Assembly: GCA_963715445.1 (NCBI GenBank)
Contig: OY970240.1
Location: 868,001 to 932,000, forward strand
Origin: JAAYBF01 sp963715445
Lineage (GTDB): Bacteria; Actinomycetota; Thermoleophilia; Solirubrobacterales; Thermoleophilaceae
Length of the DNA stretch: 64,000 nucleotides
Reading direction: 5' to 3'
Positions 41,360 to 49,040 of this stretch are shown here, one piece after another; the first letter of the stretch is position 1, and each line of letters opens with the position of its first letter. The notes beneath the pieces are model-generated. The model was not told the DNA's origin and made no database searches. It saw nothing but the letters and a program-made list of their open reading frames with translations. The translations under genes were made by a program, and so were the position numbers.

Positions 41360-41373
41360 TTAGGCTACCCTAA
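41360..41373 (-). promoter_or_regulatory. DtxR/IdeR-type iron box upstream of the HtaA operon
   Basis: On the minus strand it reads TTAGGGTAGCCTAA, lying between the hmuV stop and the HtaA protein 1 start, with TAGGGT as a candidate -10 element 12 bases before ATG. It implies a separate iron-controlled promoter for HtaA1-HtaA2-rpsD-PKD within the larger cluster. Confidence 0.75.
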
Positions 41374-42213
41374 CTATTGATCGCCGGTCGGGCGCTCACC
41401 CAGCCAGGCGACGTGCAGCGCGGTGTGGTGGCCGCTGGCCTGCAGCGAGGCGTCCACTCCCCAGACCTCCTCCAGGCGCGCCTCGCTGAGCGCCTCCAGC
41501 GGCGGGCCGGCCACGACGGTGCGGCCCTCCGACATCACGACGACCGTGTCGGCTACGGCTGCCGCGAGCGAGAGGTCGTGGGCCACCAGCATCACCGCCA
41601 GTCCCTCGTCCGCGAGGCCGCGCAGCAGCTTGGCGATGTCCACCGTCGCGCCCAGGTCGAGGTGGGAGGTGGGCTCGTCGGCCATCAGCACGGGCGCCTC
41701 CTGCGCCAGGGCGACGGCGATCTGGACGCGCTGGAGCTCGCCGCCGGAGAGGGTCGTGAGCTTGCGCTCGGCGAACCGGGCCACCCCGGCGCGCTCCATC
41801 GACTGGGCCACGACGTCGTGATCGCGGCGCGAAGGGCGCTGCAGCGGCTTGAGGTGCGGCGAGCGGCCGATGCGCACCGCCTCGGTCACCGTCACGCCGT
41901 CCGGCACAAGGGCCCGCTGGGGCACGAACGCCCGCGTCAGGGCGAGCTTGCGCCCGCGCAGGCGCCCGAGGTCCTCGCCCATCCAGCGCACCGCGCCGGA
42001 GGTCCGCTTCTGGATCCCCGCGACCGCGCGCGCGAGCGTCGACTTGCCGGCCCCGTTGGGCCCCACCACCGCCACGAGCTTGCCCGGCGTCAGCGTCAGG
42101 TCGGCGCCTTCAAGGATCGTCTTGTCCCCGATCGTCACCCCCACGTCGCGCGCCTCGAGCGCCGTGGCCGGAGCCTCTTCGTCCGCCGTGGCCGGCGCCC
42201 CTCCGTCCGCCAT
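41374..42213 (-). CDS. hmuV: Heme/iron ABC transporter ATP-binding protein
   Basis: A 279-residue ABC ATPase of the FecE/BtuD/HmuV class. Walker A is VVGPNGAGKSTLARAVAG, the Q-loop is RAFVPQRALVP, the signature is TLSGGELQRVQIAVALAQ, Walker B is PVLMADEPTSHLDL, and the switch histidine is VAHDLS. It overlaps the permease gene by one base (TGATG) and forms the third gene of the transporter. The first 18 residues are a low-complexity extension. Heme rather than siderophore or cobalamin is inferred from the adjacent HtaA and HugZ-like genes. Confidence 0.9.
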   Translation of the reverse strand: MADGGAPATADEEAPATALEARDVGVTIGDKTILEGADLTLTPGKLVAVVGPNGAGKSTLARAVAGIQKRTSGAVRWMGEDLGRLRGRKLALTRAFVPQRALVPDGVTVTEAVRIGRSPHLKPLQRPSRRDHDVVAQSMERAGVARFAERKLTTLSGGELQRVQIAVALAQEAPVLMADEPTSHLDLGATVDIAKLLRGLADEGLAVMLVAHDLSLAAAVADTVVVMSEGRTVVAGPPLEALSEARLEEVWGVDASLQASGHHTALHVAWLGERPTGDQ

Positions 42214-43199
42214 CAGACGGCCCTCCTCAGGAGGAAGAGGAAGAGCGGCACCCCGATCACGACCATCAGCGGGCCGACGGGCAGCTCGATCGGCGCCTTG
42301 ATGGTGCGCGCCAGCGTGTCGCCTACGAGCAGCAGCGTGCTGCCCCCGAGCGCCGAGACGGGGATCACGAAGGTGTGGCTCGAGGTTCCCGAGGCGAGCC
42401 TGACGACGTGCGGGATGACCAGCCCGAGGAAGCCGAGCAGCCCGGCGAGGGCGGCGGCGGCGGCGGCCAGCAGCGCCGCGCCGACCCCCGCCGTGAGCCT
42501 CACCAGGCGCGGGCGGGCGCCGAGCGAGGCGGCGACGTCGTCGCCCAGCGCGAGGCGGTCCAGCGGGCGCGCGAGGCAGATCGCGAAGATGAAGCCCACG
42601 GTGAAGTAGGGCCAGACGACGCGCAGGTCGCTCCAGCCGTCGGAGGTCAGGCCGCCGGCGATGAAGAAGAGCGCCGACTGCACCCGATCCGGATAGGCCA
42701 CGAGGACCGAGGTGGTACCGGCGCCGAAGAGCGCCCCGACCGCAATGCCGGCCAGGATCAGCCGCCCGACCCCGCCGGCGTTCGGGCCGGCCCAGGCGAT
42801 CGCGAACACGAGCCCGGCCGCCGCGAGCCCGAACACGAGCGCGCCGACCGGGAGCAGCGCGATCGACCCGGGGAAGACGATCAGGATCAGCACCGCCCCG
42901 AAGCCGGCGCCTCCGGTGACGCCAATGACGTCGGGTGAGGCGAGCGGGTTCGCCAGGGCGCCCTGGAGCAGCGCGCCGGCCACGCCGAGTGCGGCCCCCA
43001 CCGCGATCGCCTCGATCGTCCGCGGCAGGCGCAGGTCGAGCACGATCTGGCGCAGCGGGCCCGGGTCGGCCTTGCCGGTCAGCGCGTCGATCACCACGCT
43101 CAGCGGCACGTCGACCGCGCCCAGCGCAAGCGAGGCCGCAACAGCCGCGAGTAGCGCGACCGTGAGGATCGCGACGACAGACGTCCTGCGGACGATCAC
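42213..43199 (-). CDS. hmuU: Heme/iron ABC transporter permease (FecCD family)
   Basis: A 328-residue permease with nine to ten helices. Conserved family segments are RLPRTIEAIAVGAALGVAGA, LQGALANPLASPDVIGVTGG, and GLLGFLGLVIPHVVRL, where the last contacts the ATPase. The GTG start (43199) follows the substrate-binding-protein stop by one base and the gene overlaps hmuV. Length and topology are normal for heme, cobalamin and siderophore permeases. Confidence 0.91.
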   Translation of the reverse strand: MIVRRTSVVAILTVALLAAVAASLALGAVDVPLSVVIDALTGKADPGPLRQIVLDLRLPRTIEAIAVGAALGVAGALLQGALANPLASPDVIGVTGGAGFGAVLILIVFPGSIALLPVGALVFGLAAAGLVFAIAWAGPNAGGVGRLILAGIAVGALFGAGTTSVLVAYPDRVQSALFFIAGGLTSDGWSDLRVVWPYFTVGFIFAICLARPLDRLALGDDVAASLGARPRLVRLTAGVGAALLAAAAAALAGLLGFLGLVIPHVVRLASGTSSHTFVIPVSALGGSTLLLVGDTLARTIKAPIELPVGPLMVVIGVPLFLFLLRRAV

Positions 43200-43200
43200 C

Positions 43201-44073
43201 TCAGTTCTTCAGGTACCTGTTGCGCACCATGCGGATCACGCGTGCGGCGTCGGTTCCGGCCTGCAGCAGCGAGTTGTCGCTGGAGATGTACAGGCGGTCC
43301 TTCTTCACGGCCTTCGTGTTCTTCCAGGCCGGGTTCGACTTGAGGTACTTCTCGACCGCGGGGAGATCGTCGGCGTTGGCGTGCGGCACCGCGATGATCA
43401 CGTCCGGGTTGGCCTTCACCACCACCTCGTCGGAGATGCTCTGGAAGCCGCTTCCGCCGGTCACGCCGCCGGTGACCAGCCGGCCGCCGGCCTTGCGCAC
43501 CACGTCGCCCCCCCAGCTGTTGGGGAGGAACACGAACGGCTTGCGCCCCACACCCAGCACCACCATCACGCGCGGCCGCTTGTGGATCCCCTTGCGCGCC
43601 TTGGCGACCTGCTCGCGCAGCTTGTCGGCGAGCTTCGAAGCCTGCTTGGAGCGTCCAACGGCCTTGCCGATGTAGCGCGTCCGGTCGTAGAGGCCGTCCA
43701 CCGTGCCGGGATCCCCGCCGAGGACCTTGATCTCCAGGTCGCGCATCGTCTTCGCGCCCTTCGCCCAGGTCGGCGAGGAGAAGACGACCTCCGGGTTGAG
43801 AACCGCCAGCTCCTCCATGTTCGGGCCGTTGGGGTGCGAGAGCGTGAGCCGCTTGACCTTGCTCAGCTTCTTCGAGAAGCGGGAGTGGCCGCCGAGCGTT
43901 TCGCCGATCGCCACGGGGGTGACGCCGAGATTGGCCAGCGTGTTGGCGCTGAAGGGCGTCAGGGCGACGATGCGCTTGGGCGCCGCCTCGGCCGCAGGCA
44001 CGAGCAGCAGCGCCACGGCGATGCCCACCGCGGCGAGCGCGCCACTGATCCCGGCATTCGAAGCCTGCCTCAT
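43201..44073 (-). CDS. hmuT: Heme/iron ABC transporter substrate-binding protein
   Basis: A 290-residue periplasmic-binding-type protein with a Sec signal (GISGALAAVGIAVALLLVPAAEA) and no lipobox cysteine, so it may be released or held by its N-terminal helix. The TroA/BtuF-like fold shows RIVALTPFSANTLANLGVTP, GPNMEELAVLNPEVVFSS, VMVVLGVGRKPFVFLPNSWG and VVKANPDVIIAV. AAGGAG lies four bases before ATG 44073. It is the first gene of the hmuTUV unit under the iron box at 44102. Confidence 0.88.
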   Translation of the reverse strand: MRQASNAGISGALAAVGIAVALLLVPAAEAAPKRIVALTPFSANTLANLGVTPVAIGETLGGHSRFSKKLSKVKRLTLSHPNGPNMEELAVLNPEVVFSSPTWAKGAKTMRDLEIKVLGGDPGTVDGLYDRTRYIGKAVGRSKQASKLADKLREQVAKARKGIHKRPRVMVVLGVGRKPFVFLPNSWGGDVVRKAGGRLVTGGVTGGSGFQSISDEVVVKANPDVIIAVPHANADDLPAVEKYLKSNPAWKNTKAVKKDRLYISSDNSLLQAGTDAARVIRMVRNRYLKN

Positions 44074-44101
44074 TGCTCTCCTTGCGTCGGAGGGCGCAGA
44101 C

Positions 44102-44115
44102 TTAGGGCGCCCTAA
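44102..44115 (-). promoter_or_regulatory. DtxR/IdeR-type iron box upstream of hmuT
   Basis: TTAGGGCGCCCTAA is a perfect 14-base palindrome, 28 bases upstream of the hmuT start. It shares the TTAGG-N4-CCTAA core with the other three boxes. Confidence 0.78.
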
Positions 44116-44257
44116 TCCAAAGTTGGGAGGAGCGTAGCCAAATTGCGCCGCTGCGGGCTTCGCCGGGCGTTGCGGCGCCTTCCCGACAGGGAGAAAAGTG
44201 GACCGTGCACCCGTTGTCGAGAACTACCTTCGAGCGTGCCCGCCGATCTTCGGCTCC

Positions 44258-44354
44258 GGCCAGGCTGGTCCGCGGCGCATGAGCGGGTCCGCTTAAGGCT
44301 GCTTCCTTCCGGATCTGACCTGGTTCGCGATCGCTCACCGCGCGGGACCCGGCC
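44258..44354 (-). ncRNA. ffs: Signal recognition particle RNA (small bacterial type)
   Basis: On the minus strand the apical loop of SRP RNA reads CAGATCCGGAAGGAAGCAGC, the near-universal Ffh-binding signature (GGAAGGAAGCAGCC with the preceding symmetric loop CAG). The flanks pair over a long stem (GGTCCCGCGCGGTGAGCG with CGCTCATGCGCCGCGGACC). Boundaries are approximate, set by extension of the stem; mature length is about 95 nucleotides. It pairs with Ffh to target membrane proteins. Bases 44116-44257 and 44355-44574 around it show no convincing gene. Confidence 0.92.
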
Positions 44355-44574
44355 ATCGACGCCTCCAACTGGCGTACTGACCCCGAAAGTCGAACCCTCG
44401 AACGGGAATTCGGCCCCGCTAGAGCGGATTGCGGGTGCAGGGCACCGCTACCTCCCCGCCTAGCACGGTCCGCGGCGATCCTAGCGCGGGGCAGCCCTCG
44501 GGGCGGCACGGCGGTCTCCCCGGGCCGGGACGGACCCCTCGACCTGCAGCGGCGCCTAGAATCCGGATCGGCCA

Positions 44575-44646
44575 GGGCGCGTAGCTCAGTGGGAGAGCGC
44601 TCGCTTCACACGCGAGAGGTCGGTGGTTCGAAACCACCCGCGCCCA
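44575..44646 (+). tRNA. tRNA-Val (CAC)
   Basis: A 72-base cloverleaf: acceptor GGGCGCG with CGCGCCC, D-arm GCTC-AGTGGGA-GAGC, anticodon stem CTCGC with loop TTCACAC, T-arm GGTGG-TTCGAAA-CCACC, discriminator A. Anticodon CAC reads GTG. The 3' CCA is not encoded. A SRPBCC gene starts 22 bases downstream. Confidence 0.96.
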
Positions 44647-44668
44647 TCCGACCAGGGAGGCGCAGCAG

Positions 44669-45076
44669 ATGGCATCGATTCGCAAGGAGACCACGATCGA
44701 GGCGAGCCCGGAGGAGGTCTGGGACGCGCTGCGCGACTGGGGTGCGCTGCACGAGCGCCTCGTGCCCGGCTTCGCGGTCGACGCGCGCCTGGACGGAGAC
44801 GACAGGATCGTCACCTTCTTCAACGGCGCGGAGGCGCGCGAGCGGCTGATCGACCTCGACGACGAGGCGCGGCGCCTGGTCTGGTCGATCGTCGAGGGCC
44901 CCTACGCCCATCACAACGCGTCGGCGCAGGTCTTCGAGGCCGAAGGCGGCGGCACCCGATTCGTCTGGACCTGCGACCTGCTGCCCAACGAGCTCGGCGA
45001 GATCACGAGCGGCCTGATGGAGCAGGGAACGGCCACGATCAAGAAGACCCTCGAGGCGGCGGCCGCAGTCGGTTAG
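44669..45076 (+). CDS. SRPBCC-family protein (polyketide cyclase/START-like)
   Basis: A 135-residue helix-grip protein: ASIRKETTIEASPEEVWDAL, RDWGALHERLVPGF, TFFNGAEARERLIDLDDEAR, VWSIVEGPYAHHNASAQVFE and a C-terminal helix (GLMEQGTATIKKTLEAAAA). It resembles the SRPBCC subfamily that binds small hydrophobic ligands. GGGAGG lies about 9 bases before ATG 44669. It follows tRNA-Val and may be cotranscribed with it, and ends in a hairpin. Confidence 0.83.
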   Translation: MASIRKETTIEASPEEVWDALRDWGALHERLVPGFAVDARLDGDDRIVTFFNGAEARERLIDLDDEARRLVWSIVEGPYAHHNASAQVFEAEGGGTRFVWTCDLLPNELGEITSGLMEQGTATIKKTLEAAAAVG

Positions 45077-45094
45077 CGGTCGCCCCGGGAAATG

Positions 45095-45126
45095 GAAGAG
45101 GCCCGCCGGGGAGAGCGGGCCTCTTC
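45095..45126 (+). terminator. Hairpin after the SRPBCC gene
   Basis: A perfect 12-bp stem (GAAGAGGCCCGC with its complement) and an eight-base loop CGGGGAGA, 18 bases past the stop. No T-tract follows. Confidence 0.7.
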
Positions 45127-45387
45127 AGCTTCCGGCGGCTTGAGGGGAGATCAGCCGTCGGGGCCCGTGACGATCACCTGCATCGTCTTGGGCAAACCAC
45201 GCTCGAAGCTCTGAAGGCATTCCACGGCAGCGCGAGCGGGCGCCGAGCATCCGCTCGCGCCACGACTCTGCTGTGCGTTCGCTCCCACTAGACCACCGAA
45301 CGGTGGCCTTCAGAAATGGCCCCCGCGAGACCGAGCGGCCCTTGACCTCACCCCTCGGGCTGCACCTCGCGCGGCGCCGCGGCGAAG
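45127..45387. other. Intergenic stretch without a supported gene
   Basis: About 260 bases between the hairpin and the stop of the DUF2149 gene. A 24-codon minus-strand frame (45151-45225) with a protein-like composition exists but has no recognisable start signal or relatives that I know. I see no RNA gene or repeat here. Confidence 0.4.
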
Positions 45388-45966
45388 CTAGGGAACGGTG
45401 TTGGCGCCTGTGTCCGGGGCGCCGAGGGTCGGTTCGTCATCGGTCGATTGACCGGGTGTCTGGTCGGCGGGGGGCGGGACCGTGGTGCCGGGCAGGACGT
45501 CGGTGGAGGTGCCGCCGGTCCCCGGCGTGGCGCTGCCCGCGCCTGGTGTGGAAAAGCCCGTACCCGGTGTGGCGCTGCCAGTGCCCGGCGTCGTGCCGCC
45601 GGTCCCGGAGGCGCCGCCCTTGCCCTTCTTCCCCTGAACGATGATCGTGCGTCCGTCGGTGAGCCGGTAGACGGTGCCGACGGGCTCGCCCCGGCCCACG
45701 ACGCGCTCTCCGGAGTTCAGCTTGATCGAGCGCACGTCCTCGTTGGGCTTCGCGACGACCGTGTCCTCGGGGACCTTCCCGCCGTCCGAGCTGAAGACCG
45801 CGGACTCCAGCTTCAGCGACGACAGCGCGGCCAGCAGAAACGCGACCGAGAGCACGATGCCCAGGTCGAACAGGTTGACGAGGCCGTCGAGAGGATCGCC
45901 TGCGCGGTCCTCGCGCGTGCGCGCACGCGAGGTGACACCGCCACGGGACCTCAGGGGCGGCTTCAC
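45388..45966 (-). CDS. DUF2149-family, ExbD/TolR-like membrane protein
   Basis: A 192-residue protein with one membrane helix at about residues 26-50 (DPLDGLVNLFDLGIVLSVAF), typical of DUF2149. The external part has VAKPNEDVRSIKLNSGERVV and GEPVGTVYRLTDGRTIIV, then an extended linker of SATPGTG-type repeats rich in Gly, Thr and Pro. DUF2149 genes are often next to MotA/TolQ/ExbB genes, and its one-helix layout matches ExbD/TolR, with an aspartate (DLG) inside the helix as candidate proton site. It overlaps the ExbB-like gene by four bases (GTGA) and is the third gene of the operon. Confidence 0.75.
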   Translation of the reverse strand: MKPPLRSRGGVTSRARTREDRAGDPLDGLVNLFDLGIVLSVAFLLAALSSLKLESAVFSSDGGKVPEDTVVAKPNEDVRSIKLNSGERVVGRGEPVGTVYRLTDGRTIIVQGKKGKGGASGTGGTTPGTGSATPGTGFSTPGAGSATPGTGGTSTDVLPGTTVPPPADQTPGQSTDDEPTLGAPDTGANTVP

Positions 45967-46979
45967 GACTCTTTCCGGGTCTCGGTTCCTTCGGGAGTGG
46001 CGGGCAGCCCGTCAGCGGGCGATCCCGCAGGCGCCGAGGGTGGGAGCGGCGCCTGGGTGGGCACAGCCGGCTGCGGTGGCGCGGGAGGCTGCGTCGGCGG
46101 AGCCGGGGGCGCCTGCGGCGGGGCAGCCGCCGGCGGCGCGTACCGCGGTGGCTCGAAGGGCGTCTGCGCGGGCTGGGCAGGCGGTGCGGGCTGAGCCTGC
46201 GGAGGCTCGACCGGCGGCTGCGCCTGCTGCGGTGGAGGCTCGACCGGCGCGGTCGCGCTCGGCGTAGTGGTCACGACCACGGTCCTCGCCGCGTCGGCAG
46301 GCGGCGCGGCCGCAGGCGCCTTCGCGCCATCGGCCTGCGCGGCAGCGGCCGCGGCGACTGGCGGTACCTTGCCCGCAAGTGCCGACTGCACGTACTCGAC
46401 GTCTGAGAAGTCCTGGGCGTACAGGCGGTCGCGAACCAGCGACACCGCGAAGGCGACCATGCCGATCAGCAGGCCGGCGACCGTGACGCTGAAGGCCACT
46501 CGCAGGTCGCGGGTGAGCCCGGTGACGTCGCCCTCGGCCAGGGACGCCAACGCCGGCGAGAGCGGGATCAGCGTTCCCATCAGGCCCAGCGCGGGACCGG
46601 CGCGCACGAGGATGCGCGTGCGCTCGAGCCGCTTCATCGAGCGGTAGTCGTACTCGGCCATCCGCTTGGCGATGCGATCGTCCGCGTCGGGGTACCCGCC
46701 CTGCTCGACGATCGCCCCGAGCGCATCGGACATCGCCGGGTTGTAGCCGAGGCTCCGAACCGCCTGGAGCGCCTTGTCCGTGTCCTTGGCGGCAAGCGCC
46801 TCTCGAGCGATGTCCAGGGCGCGATCCAGGCGCGGCATGCCGCGCCGGCGCCGGCGCCGGGACTCCACGAAGAGCCTTCCGACCTCGAACAGGACGACGA
46901 CGAGCGCCAAGAGGGCCAGGATCAGTACCGGGTAACGCAGCGCCTCGGCTACGTCGAAGATGATGTTCTCGACAGTCAC
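45963..46979 (-). CDS. MotA/TolQ/ExbB proton channel family protein
   Basis: A 338-residue inner-membrane protein. Helix 1 is ILALLALVVVLFEVGRLFV (about 18-38). A cytoplasmic stretch with RLDRALDIAREALAAKDTDK follows, then helix 2 around VRAGPALGLMGTLIPLSPAL and helix 3 around FSVTVAGLLIGMVAFAVSLV, the MotA_ExbB core. The last 120 residues are a Pro/Gln/Ala-rich cytoplasmic tail, unusual for ExbB. ExbB-like pentamers couple proton flow to mechanical work through an ExbD partner, here DUF2149. GTG 46979 overlaps the stop of the PKD gene (GTGA). Confidence 0.85.
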   Translation of the reverse strand: MTVENIIFDVAEALRYPVLILALLALVVVLFEVGRLFVESRRRRRRGMPRLDRALDIAREALAAKDTDKALQAVRSLGYNPAMSDALGAIVEQGGYPDADDRIAKRMAEYDYRSMKRLERTRILVRAGPALGLMGTLIPLSPALASLAEGDVTGLTRDLRVAFSVTVAGLLIGMVAFAVSLVRDRLYAQDFSDVEYVQSALAGKVPPVAAAAAAQADGAKAPAAAPPADAARTVVVTTTPSATAPVEPPPQQAQPPVEPPQAQPAPPAQPAQTPFEPPRYAPPAAAPPQAPPAPPTQPPAPPQPAVPTQAPLPPSAPAGSPADGLPATPEGTETRKES

Positions 46980-48151
46980 GAAAATGCTCTCGGTCGGGTG
47001 CGACGGACTTCCAACACAGCGCCGAATCCAAGCAGAGTCAGCGCGGCAACGAGTGCCCACGCCGCGGCCGGCAGGCCGAAGGCCTCCTCCTCATCGATCA
47101 CGATCGGCCCGGAGCGCGCCGCGCGCAGCGCCGACGCGGTGGCCGATCCCGGAGAGGTGGAGGCATCGGCCAGCAGATTGCCCTCGATGAGCCCGTCCGA
47201 GCCCTTCGATCCGCTGCTCGGCGGCTTGGGCGTAGGGAGGGGCGTCGACGGCGATGGCGGCGGCGTCACCGGCGTGGAAGGGGGGAAGCTCGGCGCGGGC
47301 GCCGGCACGGGTGCGGGTGCGGGTGCAGGCGTGGGCGCGGTCCCGCCGGTGGTTGGCGCGGGCGTCGTGTTCGGCGTGGTGTTGGTCTCACCGCTGCCCG
47401 GCTCGTTCTCCTCGCCCACGATCACGTCGAGCACCGCCGAATCGCCCGCCTCGTCCTCCGAGGAGGTGACGCTGAGCACCACCGAGTACTTGCGGCGCTT
47501 GGAGAAAGTGTGCTTGGCCTCGGAGCGGCTGCTGGTGTCACCGTCGCCGAAGCTCCAGCTGTAGCTGAGCCGATCGCCATCGAGAGCGTTCCTCACCACC
47601 GCGGTGAACGTCACCTCCTGGCCTGGCTGAGGGCTGGACGGCGACATCTTGATCTTCGCCAGGAGCGGCGCGCCCTTCTGCAGCTCCATCGTCACGGCGC
47701 CGTCGAGCAGCTCGAACTCGTCTACGTAGTTGAGGTCTCCGGGGCCGGCGCTCTGGCGGATGAAGCGAACATCGTCGTCCTCGGTGTAGAGCACCGGTGG
47801 GAGCGGGCCGGGATCGATGATCTCGTCACGCGAGAGCACGACAGTCCCGCCATCGGGCCTGTCGATCCGGAGGTGGCCGAAGCTGTACGGGTCGATCTCG
47901 GCCGCGTCGAGGACGTCCACGAGCGGGATGCCGTCGCGCACGCGCACCTTGCGCACGCGGCCGGAGGCGCGACGCACGGTGTAGCTGCCGTCGACGCTGC
48001 CGGACAGGTCGTCGAGCAGGACGGTGGTGGACCGGCCGTTGGGCCGCTCGATCGTGATCTCCCCCTCGGCGAGCGCAGGGGTCGCGGACGCCGCCATGGC
48101 CGCAACCGCGGCCGCGGCGATGAGCGGCATTCGCCGAGCTGCCTTCGACAT
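46976..48151 (-). CDS. PKD-domain surface protein B (ExbB-like operon)
   Basis: A 391-residue exported protein, first gene of the operon. Signal: MPLIAAAAVAAMAASATPALA. The N-terminal domain (EITIERPNGRSTTVLLDDLS, SYTVRRASGRVRKVRVRDGI, LVLSRDEI-type strands) parallels that of protein A at 37187-38377. A PKD domain follows (LSYSWSFGDGDTSSRSEAKH), then a long Pro/Thr linker, and a C-terminal membrane helix (PAAAWALVAALTLLGFGAVL) with a basic stop. ATG 48151 is used; GTG 48160 is in frame. It overlaps the ExbB-like gene by four bases. It may be the surface component moved or gated by the energised complex; this is inference. Confidence 0.8.
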   Translation of the reverse strand: MSKAARRMPLIAAAAVAAMAASATPALAEGEITIERPNGRSTTVLLDDLSGSVDGSYTVRRASGRVRKVRVRDGIPLVDVLDAAEIDPYSFGHLRIDRPDGGTVVLSRDEIIDPGPLPPVLYTEDDDVRFIRQSAGPGDLNYVDEFELLDGAVTMELQKGAPLLAKIKMSPSSPQPGQEVTFTAVVRNALDGDRLSYSWSFGDGDTSSRSEAKHTFSKRRKYSVVLSVTSSEDEAGDSAVLDVIVGEENEPGSGETNTTPNTTPAPTTGGTAPTPAPAPAPVPAPAPSFPPSTPVTPPPSPSTPLPTPKPPSSGSKGSDGLIEGNLLADASTSPGSATASALRAARSGPIVIDEEEAFGLPAAAWALVAALTLLGFGAVLEVRRTRPRAFS

Positions 48152-48301
48152 CGAGGGCACCCGGTGAGGCTAGCGTGCAGGCACGGTCTGTGAGTAGGCA
48201 GAGGGCGCACGGCGGGAGGCCCATCCAGCCGGGGGAGGTTGGGAACACATCCTCCGGGTAGCAGAGGGGATCGCTCGAACAGACGACGAGAGGAGATCGA
48301 C

Positions 48302-49039
48302 ATGGCCGAGCCCACTGCCCGCGATGCGAAGCTGATCCAGTACCTCAACGAGGCGTACGCCAAGGAGAGGGAGCTGGTCACCGCGCTCCAGGCGCACATC
48401 TCGCTCACCACGCGCGATGCCTACAAGAAGCGCCTGAAGGACCACCTGGGCGAGACAAAGGCACAGGCGAAGGGCTTGGAGCGGCGGATCAAGCAGCTCG
48501 GCGGCAAGGCCGAGACGGTGGAGCTGCCAGGCCCCGAGGTGATCGCCGAGACGGCGGCCAAGGCCCAGGCCGCGGCCCAGAAGGCGATCGCGGCGACGAA
48601 GGGCCCGCTACACGCCATACGCGGCACGAGCGAGCCGGAGACGATGCTCAAGAACGCCAAGACGGAGTTCTTCAACGAGGCCGAGGAGATCGCCAACTAC
48701 CACGCGATCGAGGCACTCGCCGAGGCTCTCGGGGACCGCGACACGGCCAAGCTCGCGCGCGAGTTCCGCCGCCAGGAGGAGCGGATGGCGAAGTTCCTCG
48801 AGAAGACGATCACGACCCTGACCAAGGAGGTCGTGCGGACGGAGATCCCGGCGAGCGAGCGCAACGGCGGCAAGAGCTCGGGATCCGCCAAGCGGAGCGG
48901 CAACGGCCGGTCGGCCTCTGCCGGGAAGAAGCCGGCGGCCGCGAAGCGGACGACAACCGCGACCGCCAAGCGGACCACTGCCACCGCCAAGCGCAAGTCG
49001 CCCGCGTCGAAGCGGAAGTCGACGGCCGCGAAGGGCTAG
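48302..49039 (+). CDS. DUF892 (YciE/YciF-like) ferritin-fold protein with histone H1-like tail
   Basis: A 245-residue protein. Residues 1-165 form a four-helix ferritin-like bundle of the DUF892/YciE type: KLIQYLNEAYAKERELVTAL, then EFFNEAEEIANYHAIEALAE with the E-x2-H spacing of a di-iron site, and LAREFRRQEERMAKFLEKTI. Residues 180-245 are lysine/alanine/threonine repeats such as TATAKRTTATAKRKSPASKR, like the C-terminal domain of histone H1. The combination suggests DNA-associated stress protection. GAGGAGAT lies upstream of ATG 48302. It stands alone between divergent and convergent neighbours. Confidence 0.82.
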   Translation: MAEPTARDAKLIQYLNEAYAKERELVTALQAHISLTTRDAYKKRLKDHLGETKAQAKGLERRIKQLGGKAETVELPGPEVIAETAAKAQAAAQKAIAATKGPLHAIRGTSEPETMLKNAKTEFFNEAEEIANYHAIEALAEALGDRDTAKLAREFRRQEERMAKFLEKTITTLTKEVVRTEIPASERNGGKSSGSAKRSGNGRSASAGKKPAAAKRTTTATAKRTTATAKRKSPASKRKSTAAKG

Positions 49040-49040
49040 G

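Noticed and set aside
45151..45225. 24-codon minus-strand peptide
   Set aside because: Protein-like but very short, with only a GTG start and no ribosome binding site or known relative.
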